From NCBI RefSeq assembly GCF_014058685.1, contig NZ_CP059055.1:1798001-1862000 (forward strand): 64,000 bases of DNA, read 5' to 3'. Under the pieces are notes generated by a model. That model saw only the letters and a program-made list of their open reading frames with translations, was not told the origin of the DNA and made no database searches. Made by a program: the position numbers and the translations under genes. Below are positions 26,200-47,344 of the stretch, one piece after another (position 1 is the stretch's first letter; each line of letters begins with the position of its first letter). This DNA is from Lactobacillus johnsonii. Lineage in GTDB: Bacteria > Bacillota > Bacilli > Lactobacillales > Lactobacillaceae.

Positions 26200-27129
26200 T
26201 TATAGTAAGCCAACTACGTGACCTACAATACCAACAACAAAGATACCAATAATGATAACGATTGGTGAAACTTTCTTCTTTAATAACCACATACATAAGA
26301 AAGTTAATAGAACTGCAGCAAGACCAGGAATTAAACTATCCAAGTTTTGTTGTAAGGTTGTTTCCTTAATTCTATCTAAGGCCATACCATTACCTAAGTT
26401 GTATTCACTCAAAGCTTTGTGAATACCTTCTGCTCCTTTTGGAAGGGTGTTCCAATCAATATAAGCACCCTTTTGAAGCGGAACGCTTGAAACAACTGGT
26501 TTGAAGTTAATTGTTACCCAACGCTCAATTAAAGCACCGATAACAAACATACCCATCATAGAAGCTCCACGGGTAATCTTTTGTAATAAACCACCTGAAG
26601 CATCTTCTGTAATTTTAGTACCAGCTTTGTAACCCATTTCTTGAGTGTACCATAAGAATGCCATACGAATTACATTCCATAATACAAAGAACAAGATAGG
26701 TCCTAAGATGTTACCACTCAAAGCAAGTGAAGCACCTAATGAACCAATAATAGGACGAACAGTGTACCAAAATACCGGGTCACCAACACCGGCTAAAGGT
26801 CCCATCATACCAACTTTAACACCTTGAATAGCAGTGTTATCAACATCCGCACCGTTAGCCTTATCCTCTTCCAAAGCAAGAGTAACACCGATAATAGGTG
26901 ATGCTAAGTATGGGTGTGTATTAAAGAATTCCAAGTGTCTCTTTAATGCAAGGGATAGATCTTTCTTTTCAGGATATAATTTTCTTAATGCTGGGATTAA
27001 ACTGTAAGCCCAACCACCGTTTTGCATTCTTTCATAGTTCCATGAACCTTGAAGGAAAGTAGAACGCCACCAAACCTTAATACGATCTGATTTACTTAAA
27101 GTTAATTTCTTTTGTGCAGTTTCAGTCAT
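26200..27129 (-). CDS. manN: Mannose-family PTS component EIID
   Basis: The 309-residue EIID subunit belongs to the mannose PTS family. Family features: TFLQGSWNYERMQNGGWAYSL (SWNYERMQNGGWAYSLIP) near residues 30-47, the EFFNTHPYLASPIIG-like block and KVGMMGPLAGVGDPVFW near residue 125. With EIIC it forms the membrane channel for mannose/glucose/glucosamine; the mannose PTS is also the receptor for class IIa bacteriocins in related bacteria. An insertion typical of EIID gamma+ type (about 225-260) is present. It follows manM by 29 bp. Confidence 0.92.
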   Translation of the reverse strand: MTETAQKKLTLSKSDRIKVWWRSTFLQGSWNYERMQNGGWAYSLIPALRKLYPEKKDLSLALKRHLEFFNTHPYLASPIIGVTLALEEDKANGADVDNTAIQGVKVGMMGPLAGVGDPVFWYTVRPIIGSLGASLALSGNILGPILFFVLWNVIRMAFLWYTQEMGYKAGTKITEDASGGLLQKITRGASMMGMFVIGALIERWVTINFKPVVSSVPLQKGAYIDWNTLPKGAEGIHKALSEYNLGNGMALDRIKETTLQQNLDSLIPGLAAVLLTFLCMWLLKKKVSPIVIIIGIFVVGIVGHVVGLL

Positions 27130-27158
27130 TATATAATTAGCCTCCTCTCGCTCAAATT

Positions 27159-27962
27159 TTAATAATCATCCAGGATGTCGCCCAATGGGTCGCCTGAACC
27201 AGAATTAGAGTTATTGTTGTTTCCACCCTTAGAACCTTCAAGAGCAAGGTACATAATAGCAAGGGAAATACCAATACCACCAAGAGCGATCAAAGTTAAT
27301 TCTTTAACGGCTGCCAAACAGAAACCAATGATGAAGAATGGCCATACTTCACGGCTAGCCATCATATTAATAACCATAGCGTAACCAACGGCAACAACCA
27401 TACCACCACCGATGGTCATACCTTCGTTTAACCATGCTGGCATTGCATTTAAGCCAGCACGAACAACAGAAGCTGGAATAGCAAGTAATAATGCAGCTGG
27501 AATAGCAATTCGTAAACCTTGTAAAGCAACAGCAATCATTTGCCAACGGTCAATAGCTCTCCAGTTAGCTTCTTCTGCTTTTCTATCCATAATATGAACA
27601 ATGGCAACAGAAATAGTACGAACTAACATAGTTAAGAACAAACCAGCAACGGCTAAAGGAATAGCAATACCAATCGCAGTACCAATACCCTTTTGACCTT
27701 GTCCACCTTGAACCAAAATAATAGTTGAAGCAACTGATGCTAAAGCTGCATCTGGAGCAACAGCAGCACCGATATTAGCCCAACCTAAAGCAATCATTTG
27801 TAGTGAACCGCCAAGAATAATACCAATAGTTAAGTTACCAGTAACCAAACCAATTAAAGTACATGCCACTAGAGGTTGATGGAATTGAAATTCATCAAGA
27901 ATTCCTCCCATACCTGCAAAGAAGGCAACGATCACTACCAGAATCATCTGAATAGCATTCAT
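27159..27962 (-). CDS. manM: Mannose-family PTS component EIIC
   Basis: The 267-residue polytopic membrane subunit has the EIIC-Man consensus GGSLQMIALGWANIGAAVAPDAALAS (GGSLQMIALGWANIGAA) around residue 51. It is predicted to have about seven membrane spans and a hydrophilic C-terminus rich in Asn, Gly and Ser (GGNNNNSNSGSGDP), common in lactobacilli. It forms the sugar channel with EIID. In listeriae and lactococci, one extracellular loop of this subunit is what class IIa bacteriocins recognise. It is 20 bp downstream of manL. Confidence 0.93.
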   Translation of the reverse strand: MNAIQMILVVIVAFFAGMGGILDEFQFHQPLVACTLIGLVTGNLTIGIILGGSLQMIALGWANIGAAVAPDAALASVASTIILVQGGQGQKGIGTAIGIAIPLAVAGLFLTMLVRTISVAIVHIMDRKAEEANWRAIDRWQMIAVALQGLRIAIPAALLLAIPASVVRAGLNAMPAWLNEGMTIGGGMVVAVGYAMVINMMASREVWPFFIIGFCLAAVKELTLIALGGIGISLAIMYLALEGSKGGNNNNSNSGSGDPLGDILDDY

Positions 27963-27982
27963 TTAATAAATCCCCCTATAAA

Positions 27983-28978
27983 TTATTTCTTTTCATCAAC
28001 TAATTTTTGAGCCTTATCCAAAAGTTCATCCATATTTTGTTTACCATCAGAAGGAACTTTACGGACATCAAATTTAACGCCCAAGTCTTTTAATTTCTTA
28101 TATGTATCAATATCTTTTTGATCCATTGCCAAAACAGTATTGACATTAACTTTACCATCACTATATGCCATGGATCCAACATTCAATTCTTTGATGTCCA
28201 TTCCACCTTCAATAGCTTTAAGTGCATCTTCCGGATTTTCAAATAAGATTAATGCCTTAGTATTTCCAAAACGTGGGTCTTTTACTACTTCAAGCATCTT
28301 ATTGATTGGAACAACATTTGCAGGCACACCAGCTGGTGCTGCTTCCTTAATCATTGTTTTACGAATTTTATCTTTCGCAACATTATCTGAAACAACAATG
28401 ATTCGATTTGGATTCATAGCCTTAGTCCAACCAGTTGCAACTTGTCCATGAAGAAGACGTGAATCAATTCTAGCTAAAACATACTTAATATGACCATCGC
28501 CAATGACAGTACCCTCAGGAATAGCACCTTGTGGTTGTGCATTATTACTTGGAGCGGCCTTTGTCTCTTCTTTAGGCATAAGAGATTCAGGTTGTGTTTT
28601 AATTCCATCACGACCTGGTTTAACAATAGCTTTGGCAATATCATGCGCATTATCGCTTGCCATTCTTTGGCCCAAAGCTTCAATAACCATAGGTAAATTC
28701 ATACCTGATACAATAGCCCAAGTATCTTCATGTTCTTTAACAAGATTATTTGCTTGGTTAAATGGTGTACCTCCCCATAGATCAATCAAAAACAATACTT
28801 GATCTTGATCATCAAAAGAAGCCACAGCTCTTTCCATCTTAGCTCTAATATCATCAGGACCTTCGTCAGGCTTTAAAATTACATGAGCCAGATTCTCTTG
28901 CTTACCAAAAATCATTTCAGCAGATTGAAAGATTCCATCAGCAAAGCCACCATGACTAGCTAGGACAATTCCTACCAT
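27983..28978 (-). CDS. manL: Mannose-family PTS component EIIAB
   Basis: The 331-residue protein fuses EIIA (about 1-135, with the phosphoryl-accepting His in IVLASHGGFADG near residue 10) and EIIB (about 165-331, with the active His in DSRLLHGQVATGW near residue 178) through a linker rich in Gln, Asn and Pro. It transfers phosphate from HPr to the incoming mannose/glucose. The linker and length match ManL of lactobacilli. It is the first gene of manLMNO; the upstream region has a strong cre site, so CcpA probably controls the operon. A run of GGGGG precedes the ATG as ribosome site. Confidence 0.93.
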   Translation of the reverse strand: MVGIVLASHGGFADGIFQSAEMIFGKQENLAHVILKPDEGPDDIRAKMERAVASFDDQDQVLFLIDLWGGTPFNQANNLVKEHEDTWAIVSGMNLPMVIEALGQRMASDNAHDIAKAIVKPGRDGIKTQPESLMPKEETKAAPSNNAQPQGAIPEGTVIGDGHIKYVLARIDSRLLHGQVATGWTKAMNPNRIIVVSDNVAKDKIRKTMIKEAAPAGVPANVVPINKMLEVVKDPRFGNTKALILFENPEDALKAIEGGMDIKELNVGSMAYSDGKVNVNTVLAMDQKDIDTYKKLKDLGVKFDVRKVPSDGKQNMDELLDKAQKLVDEKK

Positions 28979-29031
28979 TTGATTTCCCCCTTAATCAAAA
29001 TATCTCCACGAATACTTTATAGCAGAATAAA

Positions 29032-29057
29032 TGTATACGTTTGCTTTTAATATCATA
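29032..29057 (-). promoter_or_regulatory. man operon -10 region and cre site
   Basis: TATGAT (complement of 29052-29057) is a probable -10 box. Directly downstream AAGCAAACGTATACA (complement of 29032-29046) matches 14 of 15 positions of the CcpA cre consensus WTGNAARCGNWWWCA, placed where CcpA would block transcription. No sigma-54 (-24/-12) element was seen. Confidence 0.65.
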
Positions 29058-29120
29058 ACATTTTTTTATTGAAAATGCTTGCATAAAGTTAAAAAAGTAG
29101 AAAAAAAATAATAACTATAC

Positions 29121-29159
29121 AAAAAAGGAAGAACAAAGATAATTCTTCATTCTTCCTTT
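29121..29159 (-). terminator. Terminator of the last rRNA operon
   Basis: Minus-strand hairpin AAAGGAAGAA / TTCTTCCTTTTTTG follows tRNA-Asn of rrn copy A. Confidence 0.75.
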
Positions 29160-29173
29160 AACTCATCACTTTA

Positions 29174-29246
29174 CTCCGGCTGTCAGACTCGAACTGACGA
29201 CAACCTGATTAACAGTCAGGTGCTCTACCAACTGAGCTAAGCCGGA
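29174..29246 (-). tRNA. tRNA-Asn (GTT), rrn copy A
   Basis: Acceptor TCCGGCT / AGCCGGA with discriminator G, anticodon loop CTGTTAA (GTT), T-loop TTCGAGT. CCA is not encoded. Follows 5S by about 14 bp in the rRNA transcript. Confidence 0.95.
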
Positions 29247-29259
29247 ATATTAAAAAAGA

Positions 29260-29378
29260 GCACGGCGACTGCCTACCCTCGCAGGCAGTTTCCCACCAAC
29301 TACTCTCGGCGTTAAGAAGCTTAACTTCTGTGTTCGGCATGGGAACAGGTGTATCCTTCTTGCCATCGCCACCGTACT
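29260..29378 (-). rRNA. 5S ribosomal RNA, rrn copy A
   Basis: Contains the conserved 5S core CCCATGCCGAACACAGAAG and closing stem GTACGGTGGCG / CGCCGTGC. Ends are approximate. Confidence 0.92.
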
Positions 29379-29439
29379 CTTTCTGAGCTTTTACACTCAA
29401 AACTGAATATAATCTCTAGCCTTTAAACCTTTGAGCTTT

Positions 29440-32340
<2,901 letters not shown>

Positions 32341-32466
32341 TATTTCAAGTTGAGTTTCTCTCTCTTCTCGGTCGCTCTTCAATCTGTTTTTTCGATTGTC
32401 TCGGTTTTTTTGCTTTTGATTATATTCAGTTTTCAATGTACTAACCCTTGAGACTTTATGTCTCAA

Positions 32467-32539
32467 TGGAGGCTAACGGGATCGAACCGATGACCTCCTG
32501 CGTGCAAAGCAGGCGCTCTCCCATCTGAGCTAAGCCCCC
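32467..32539 (-). tRNA. tRNA-Ala (TGC), rrn copy A
   Basis: Acceptor GGGGGCT / AGCCTCC with discriminator A; anticodon TGC in CTTTGCACG. Located in the 16S-23S spacer. Confidence 0.95.
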
Positions 32540-32574
32540 ATCATTGCCTTTTATCAAAGCTTTTTTGCTTTGAA

Positions 32575-32648
<74 letters not shown>

Positions 32649-32782
32649 GATTATGCTTGGCTTGTTATTCAAGTTGTTTGAGGTAATACCCTCAAAACTA
32701 AACAAAGTTTCTCAGTGTGCTTCCGCTTGGCTTTCTCGATGACTTCTCTTAGTGCTCTCGCACTCTCCATCATCTTTCGCCT

Positions 32783-34362
<1,580 letters not shown>

Positions 34363-34534
34363 CTTTTGAAAATGAGCTTTTTATCGTTTAGCTCTAAAAC
34401 TTTCTTTGAGTTATCTCAAATTTATTGCTTGCGAATTGACTTCGCTTTTGTTTGGGATTTTTATATCCCGCACACTTTCAGCGAAACTTTGTTCAGTTTT
34501 CAAGGTACTACCGTTGTCATGTGACAACTTTTAT

Positions 34535-34636
34535 ATTATATCATGTCTTTTAAGCTTTGACAAGAACTTTTTTAATTTTCTCATCTCTCTCAAATGACAG
34601 CTTTATAATATTATCATCTTTTGCTCGCTTTGGCAA
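34535..34636 (-). promoter_or_regulatory. Tandem rRNA promoters P1 and P2, rrn copy A
   Basis: P1: TTGCCA-17-TAATAT; P2: TTGTCA-17-TATAAT, both on the minus strand ahead of 16S. Same sequence as the promoters of copies B and C. Confidence 0.8.
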
Positions 34637-34655
34637 GCTTTTTTTATCATTTTTT

Positions 34656-34692
34656 TGATAAAAATAGGAGCCTAGTTGACTCCATTGGCTCC
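34656..34692 (-). terminator. Probable terminator between rrn copies B and A
   Basis: Minus-strand GGAGCC / GGCTCC followed by TATTTTTATC just after tRNA-Asn of copy B. The stem overlaps the last four bases of the tRNA. Confidence 0.55.
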
Positions 34693-34761
34693 GGCTGTCA
34701 GACTCGAACTGACGACAACCTGATTAACAGTCAGGTGCTCTACCAACTGAGCTAAGCCGGA
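34689..34761 (-). tRNA. tRNA-Asn (GTT), rrn copy B
   Basis: Same sequence as 29174-29246 at an offset of 5515 bp. Confidence 0.95.
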
Positions 34762-34774
34762 ATATTAAAAAAGA

Positions 34775-34893
34775 GCACGGCGACTGCCTACCCTCGCAGG
34801 CAGTTTCCCACCAACTACTCTCGGCGTTAAGAAGCTTAACTTCTGTGTTCGGCATGGGAACAGGTGTATCCTTCTTGCCATCGCCACCGTACT
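34775..34893 (-). rRNA. 5S ribosomal RNA, rrn copy B
   Basis: Same as copy A at an offset of 5515 bp; ends approximate. Confidence 0.92.
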
Positions 34894-34954
34894 CTTTCTG
34901 AGCTTTTACACTCAAAACTGAATATAATCTCTAGCCTTTAAACCTTTGAGCTTT

Positions 34955-37855
<2,901 letters not shown>

Positions 37856-37981
37856 TATTTCAAGTTGAGTTTCTCTCTCTTCTCGGTCGCTCTTCAATCT
37901 GTTTTTTCGATTGTCTCGGTTTTTTTGCTTTTGATTATATTCAGTTTTCAATGTACTAACCCTTGAGACTTTATGTCTCAA

Positions 37982-38054
37982 TGGAGGCTAACGGGATCGA
38001 ACCGATGACCTCCTGCGTGCAAAGCAGGCGCTCTCCCATCTGAGCTAAGCCCCC
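37982..38054 (-). tRNA. tRNA-Ala (TGC), rrn copy B
   Basis: Same as copy A at an offset of 5515 bp. Confidence 0.95.
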
Positions 38055-38089
38055 ATCATTGCCTTTTATCAAAGCTTTTTTGCTTTGAA

Positions 38090-38163
<74 letters not shown>

Positions 38164-38297
38164 GATTATGCTTGGCTTGTTATTCAAGTTGTTTGAGGTA
38201 ATACCCTCAAAACTAAACAAAGTTTCTCAGTGTGCTTCCGCTTGGCTTTCTCGATGACTTCTCTTAGTGCTCTCGCACTCTCCATCATCTTTCGCCT

Positions 38298-39877
<1,580 letters not shown>

Positions 39878-40049
39878 CTTTTGAAAATGAGCTTTTTATC
39901 GTTTAGCTCTAAAACTTTCTTTGAGTTATCTCAAATTTATTGCTTGCGAATTGACTTCGCTTTTGTTTGGGATTTTTATATCCCGCACACTTTCAGCGAA
40001 ACTTTGTTCAGTTTTCAAGGTACTACCGTTGTCATGTGACAACTTTTAT

Positions 40050-40151
40050 ATTATATCATGTCTTTTAAGCTTTGACAAGAACTTTTTTAATTTTCTCATC
40101 TCTCTCAAATGACAGCTTTATAATATTATCATCTTTTGCTCGCTTTGGCAA
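40050..40151 (-). promoter_or_regulatory. Tandem rRNA promoters P1 and P2, rrn copy B
   Basis: TTGCCA-17-TAATAT and TTGTCA-17-TATAAT, as in copies A and C. Confidence 0.8.
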
Positions 40152-40170
40152 GCTTTTTTTATCATTTTTT

Positions 40171-40207
40171 TGATAAAAATAGGAGCCTAGTTGACTCCAT
40201 TGGCTCC
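40171..40207 (-). terminator. Probable terminator between rrn copies C and B
   Basis: Same GGAGCC / GGCTCC hairpin and T-rich tail as at 34656-34692. Confidence 0.55.
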
Positions 40208-40276
40208 GGCTGTCAGACTCGAACTGACGACAACCTGATTAACAGTCAGGTGCTCTACCAACTGAGCTAAGCCGGA
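40204..40276 (-). tRNA. tRNA-Asn (GTT), rrn copy C
   Basis: Same as copy A at an offset of 11030 bp. Confidence 0.95.
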
Positions 40277-40289
40277 ATATTAAAAAAGA

Positions 40290-40408
40290 GCACGGCGACT
40301 GCCTACCCTCGCAGGCAGTTTCCCACCAACTACTCTCGGCGTTAAGAAGCTTAACTTCTGTGTTCGGCATGGGAACAGGTGTATCCTTCTTGCCATCGCC
40401 ACCGTACT
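40290..40408 (-). rRNA. 5S ribosomal RNA, rrn copy C
   Basis: Same as copy A at an offset of 11030 bp; ends approximate. Confidence 0.92.
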
Positions 40409-40469
40409 CTTTCTGAGCTTTTACACTCAAAACTGAATATAATCTCTAGCCTTTAAACCTTTGAGCTTT

Positions 40470-43370
<2,901 letters not shown>

Positions 43371-43496
43371 TATTTCAAGTTGAGTTTCTCTCTCTTCTCG
43401 GTCGCTCTTCAATCTGTTTTTTCGATTGTCTCGGTTTTTTTGCTTTTGATTATATTCAGTTTTCAATGTACTAACCCTTGAGACTTTATGTCTCAA

Positions 43497-43569
43497 TGGA
43501 GGCTAACGGGATCGAACCGATGACCTCCTGCGTGCAAAGCAGGCGCTCTCCCATCTGAGCTAAGCCCCC
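43497..43569 (-). tRNA. tRNA-Ala (TGC), rrn copy C
   Basis: Same as copy A at an offset of 11030 bp. Confidence 0.95.
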
Positions 43570-43604
43570 ATCATTGCCTTTTATCAAAGCTTTTTTGCTT
43601 TGAA

Positions 43605-43678
<74 letters not shown>

Positions 43679-43812
43679 GATTATGCTTGGCTTGTTATTC
43701 AAGTTGTTTGAGGTAATACCCTCAAAACTAAACAAAGTTTCTCAGTGTGCTTCCGCTTGGCTTTCTCGATGACTTCTCTTAGTGCTCTCGCACTCTCCAT
43801 CATCTTTCGCCT

Positions 43813-45392
<1,580 letters not shown>

Positions 45393-45564
45393 CTTTTGAA
45401 AATGAGCTTTTTATCGTTTAGCTCTAAAACTTTCTTTGAGTTATCTCAAATTTATTGCTTGCGAATTGACTTCGCTTTTGTTTGGGATTTTTATATCCCG
45501 CACACTTTCAGCGAAACTTTGTTCAGTTTTCAAGGTACTACCGTTGTCATGTGACAACTTTTAT

Positions 45565-45666
45565 ATTATATCATGTCTTTTAAGCTTTGACAAGAACTTT
45601 TTTAATTTTCTCATCTCTCTCAAATGACAGCTTTATAATATTATCATCTTTTGCTCGCTTTGGCAA
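45565..45666 (-). promoter_or_regulatory. Tandem rRNA promoters P1 and P2, rrn copy C
   Basis: P1: TTGCCA (complement of 45661-45666), 17 bases, TAATAT (complement of 45638-45643). P2: TTGTCA (complement of 45588-45593), 17 bases, TATAAT (complement of 45565-45570). These drive the most upstream of the three operons. Sequence upstream of P1 differs from copies A and B. Confidence 0.8.
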
Positions 45667-45790
45667 GCTTTTTTGAACTTTTTTATTTGCTCTTTTCGCT
45701 TGCCTCAAACAGCATGTATTACTTTACAGGCTTTTTCACTTTTCGTCAACCCTTTTTTGCAAAAAATTAGCAATATTTTTTTAGAGTGCT

Positions 45791-45820
45791 AAAAAAGGCC
45801 TCAATTTGAGACCTTTTTGA
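45791..45820. terminator. Terminator of the APC permease gene
   Basis: Stem AAAAAGGCCTCAA / TTGAGACCTTTTT flanked by A and T runs, next to the stop codon of the permease gene and upstream of the rRNA promoters. The stretch 45672-45790 holds nothing else I recognise. Confidence 0.8.
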
Positions 45821-47218
45821 TTAATTCTGTAGTTTAGAATGTTTTATACCGTATGTTGCATACACAATGATTCCCACAATTAACCAGATTCCCACCATAA
45901 TTTTTGTCGTATTTGGTAACATCCAAATGAAATATACGCTTAGTAATCCAGCAATTACAGGCAGTACCGGATAAAGTGGCATCTTAAATCCATCATTCAC
46001 AATATCTTTTCGATGCCGTAGAGGAATAATTCCAAATGAAATTAAAGCAAATGCGATTAATGTCCCTGCATTAATTAATGAAGCTAATTCCATTAAAGGA
46101 ACCAATCCAGCAAAAACAGCTGCTACTATTGTAGAGACAATTACTGCGTGATCAGGAATCATCTTTTTAGCATGCACACTTCCCATGGAATCCGGTAATA
46201 ATCCATCTCTTCCTAAAGCATAGAGTAATCTTGAGCCGCCCAGCAACATAGTAATCATTGCGGTAAAGATTCCGACTAATGCTCCAACGGTAATCAATTT
46301 ATTCCACGCAGTTAAGCCAACTACTTTTAGTGCATAAGCTGCTGGATCATCAACATTTAATTGTTTGTAATTAACCATTCCAGTTAAAACTAGAGAAAAA
46401 CTTACATATAGTAGAACAGCAATAATCACTGTCCCCATGATTCCTTTAACAACGTTTTTTTCAGGATCCTTTGTTTCAGCACTGTTTGCTGCTAAAGCAT
46501 CAAAACCAATAAATGCAAAGAATACAGTGGCTGCAGCTGTAGATATTCCCCCAATCCCTAATGGTGGTGTTTGGAATTTTTTAGGATAAAATGGGACATA
46601 GTTGTCAGCCTTAATATAGAACATCCCAATCACAATAAACAAAATAATAATTGCGACTTTGATAATTACTGCTATATTTTCCACACGTTTAGATAAGTTA
46701 GCACCTTGATATAAAATCAAAGCAACGATTAACACAATTAAAACAGCAGAAATATTTATTACTCCACCTTCCATTGGTCCAGCTTCAAGTGCTTTAGGCA
46801 AATGAATTCCAATTGGCGCTAAAATATTATTATTAAAATATGAAGCAAAACCAGTCGCTTCAGCAGAAACAGCTAAAAAATATTCTAATAATAATCCCCA
46901 TCCAATTATCCACCCTACTACTTCTCCATAGATTACTGAACCAAAAGAATAGGCGGAGCCAGCTACTGGCATTGCAGAAGAAAATTCAGCATAAGCCATT
47001 CCCACCATACCAGAAACAATTGCTGCTAATAAAAAAGAAATAGCAACTGCTGGACCAGCATGCTGTGCCGCTTCATGACCAGGCAAAATAAAAATTCCTG
47101 TTCCAATAACTGCCCCGATTCCCAACGCAACTAAATCACGAGCATTTAAATGTCTAGTTAAGCGAGAATCTGCTTTTAAAAAAGTATTTACTGGAACTTT
47201 CTTAAAGAAGTTTTTCAT
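45821..47218 (-). CDS. APC family amino acid permease (CAT/YfnA type)
   Basis: The 465-residue, 12-span transporter has TM1 LVALGIGAVIGTGIFILPGHE (GIGAVIGTGIFILPG, about residues 33-47) and TM6 FFAFIGFDALAANSAETKDPEKN (FFAFIGFDALAANSAETKDP). It is a paralogue of the permease at 16734-18122, with similar layout and the conserved LTGMVNYKQL block in both. Likely a proton-coupled amino acid importer; substrate unknown. The gene is monocistronic, flanked by terminators at both ends, and lies directly upstream of the rRNA array. Confidence 0.85.
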   Translation of the reverse strand: MKNFFKKVPVNTFLKADSRLTRHLNARDLVALGIGAVIGTGIFILPGHEAAQHAGPAVAISFLLAAIVSGMVGMAYAEFSSAMPVAGSAYSFGSVIYGEVVGWIIGWGLLLEYFLAVSAEATGFASYFNNNILAPIGIHLPKALEAGPMEGGVINISAVLIVLIVALILYQGANLSKRVENIAVIIKVAIIILFIVIGMFYIKADNYVPFYPKKFQTPPLGIGGISTAAATVFFAFIGFDALAANSAETKDPEKNVVKGIMGTVIIAVLLYVSFSLVLTGMVNYKQLNVDDPAAYALKVVGLTAWNKLITVGALVGIFTAMITMLLGGSRLLYALGRDGLLPDSMGSVHAKKMIPDHAVIVSTIVAAVFAGLVPLMELASLINAGTLIAFALISFGIIPLRHRKDIVNDGFKMPLYPVLPVIAGLLSVYFIWMLPNTTKIMVGIWLIVGIIVYATYGIKHSKLQN

Positions 47219-47295
47219 TCCAACTCTCCTTAATTTATTTTTAATTATTATACCTGATTTTATAGCTATTTCTACCCTATAATTAAAATTAATTA

Positions 47296-47332
47296 AAAAA
47301 AGACTACGAATTTAATTCGTAGTCTTTTTTTA
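47296..47332. terminator. Bidirectional terminator downstream of clpL
   Basis: Stem AAAAAGACTACGAATT / AATTCGTAGTCTTTTTTT, immediately after the ClpL stop codon. Confidence 0.85.
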
Positions 47333-47344
47333 AAATATTGCTAA

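Noticed and set aside
28979-29100. Sigma-54 promoter for the mannose PTS operon, as in some lactobacilli
   Set aside because: No TTGGCAC-N5-TTGCW element was found; a sigma-A -10 and cre site are present instead.
45765-45792. CIRCE-like half site TTAGCA...GAGTGCTAA upstream of the rRNA promoters
   Set aside because: The left half matches only 6 of 9 positions, the spacer is a T-run of the wrong length, and no heat-shock gene starts here.
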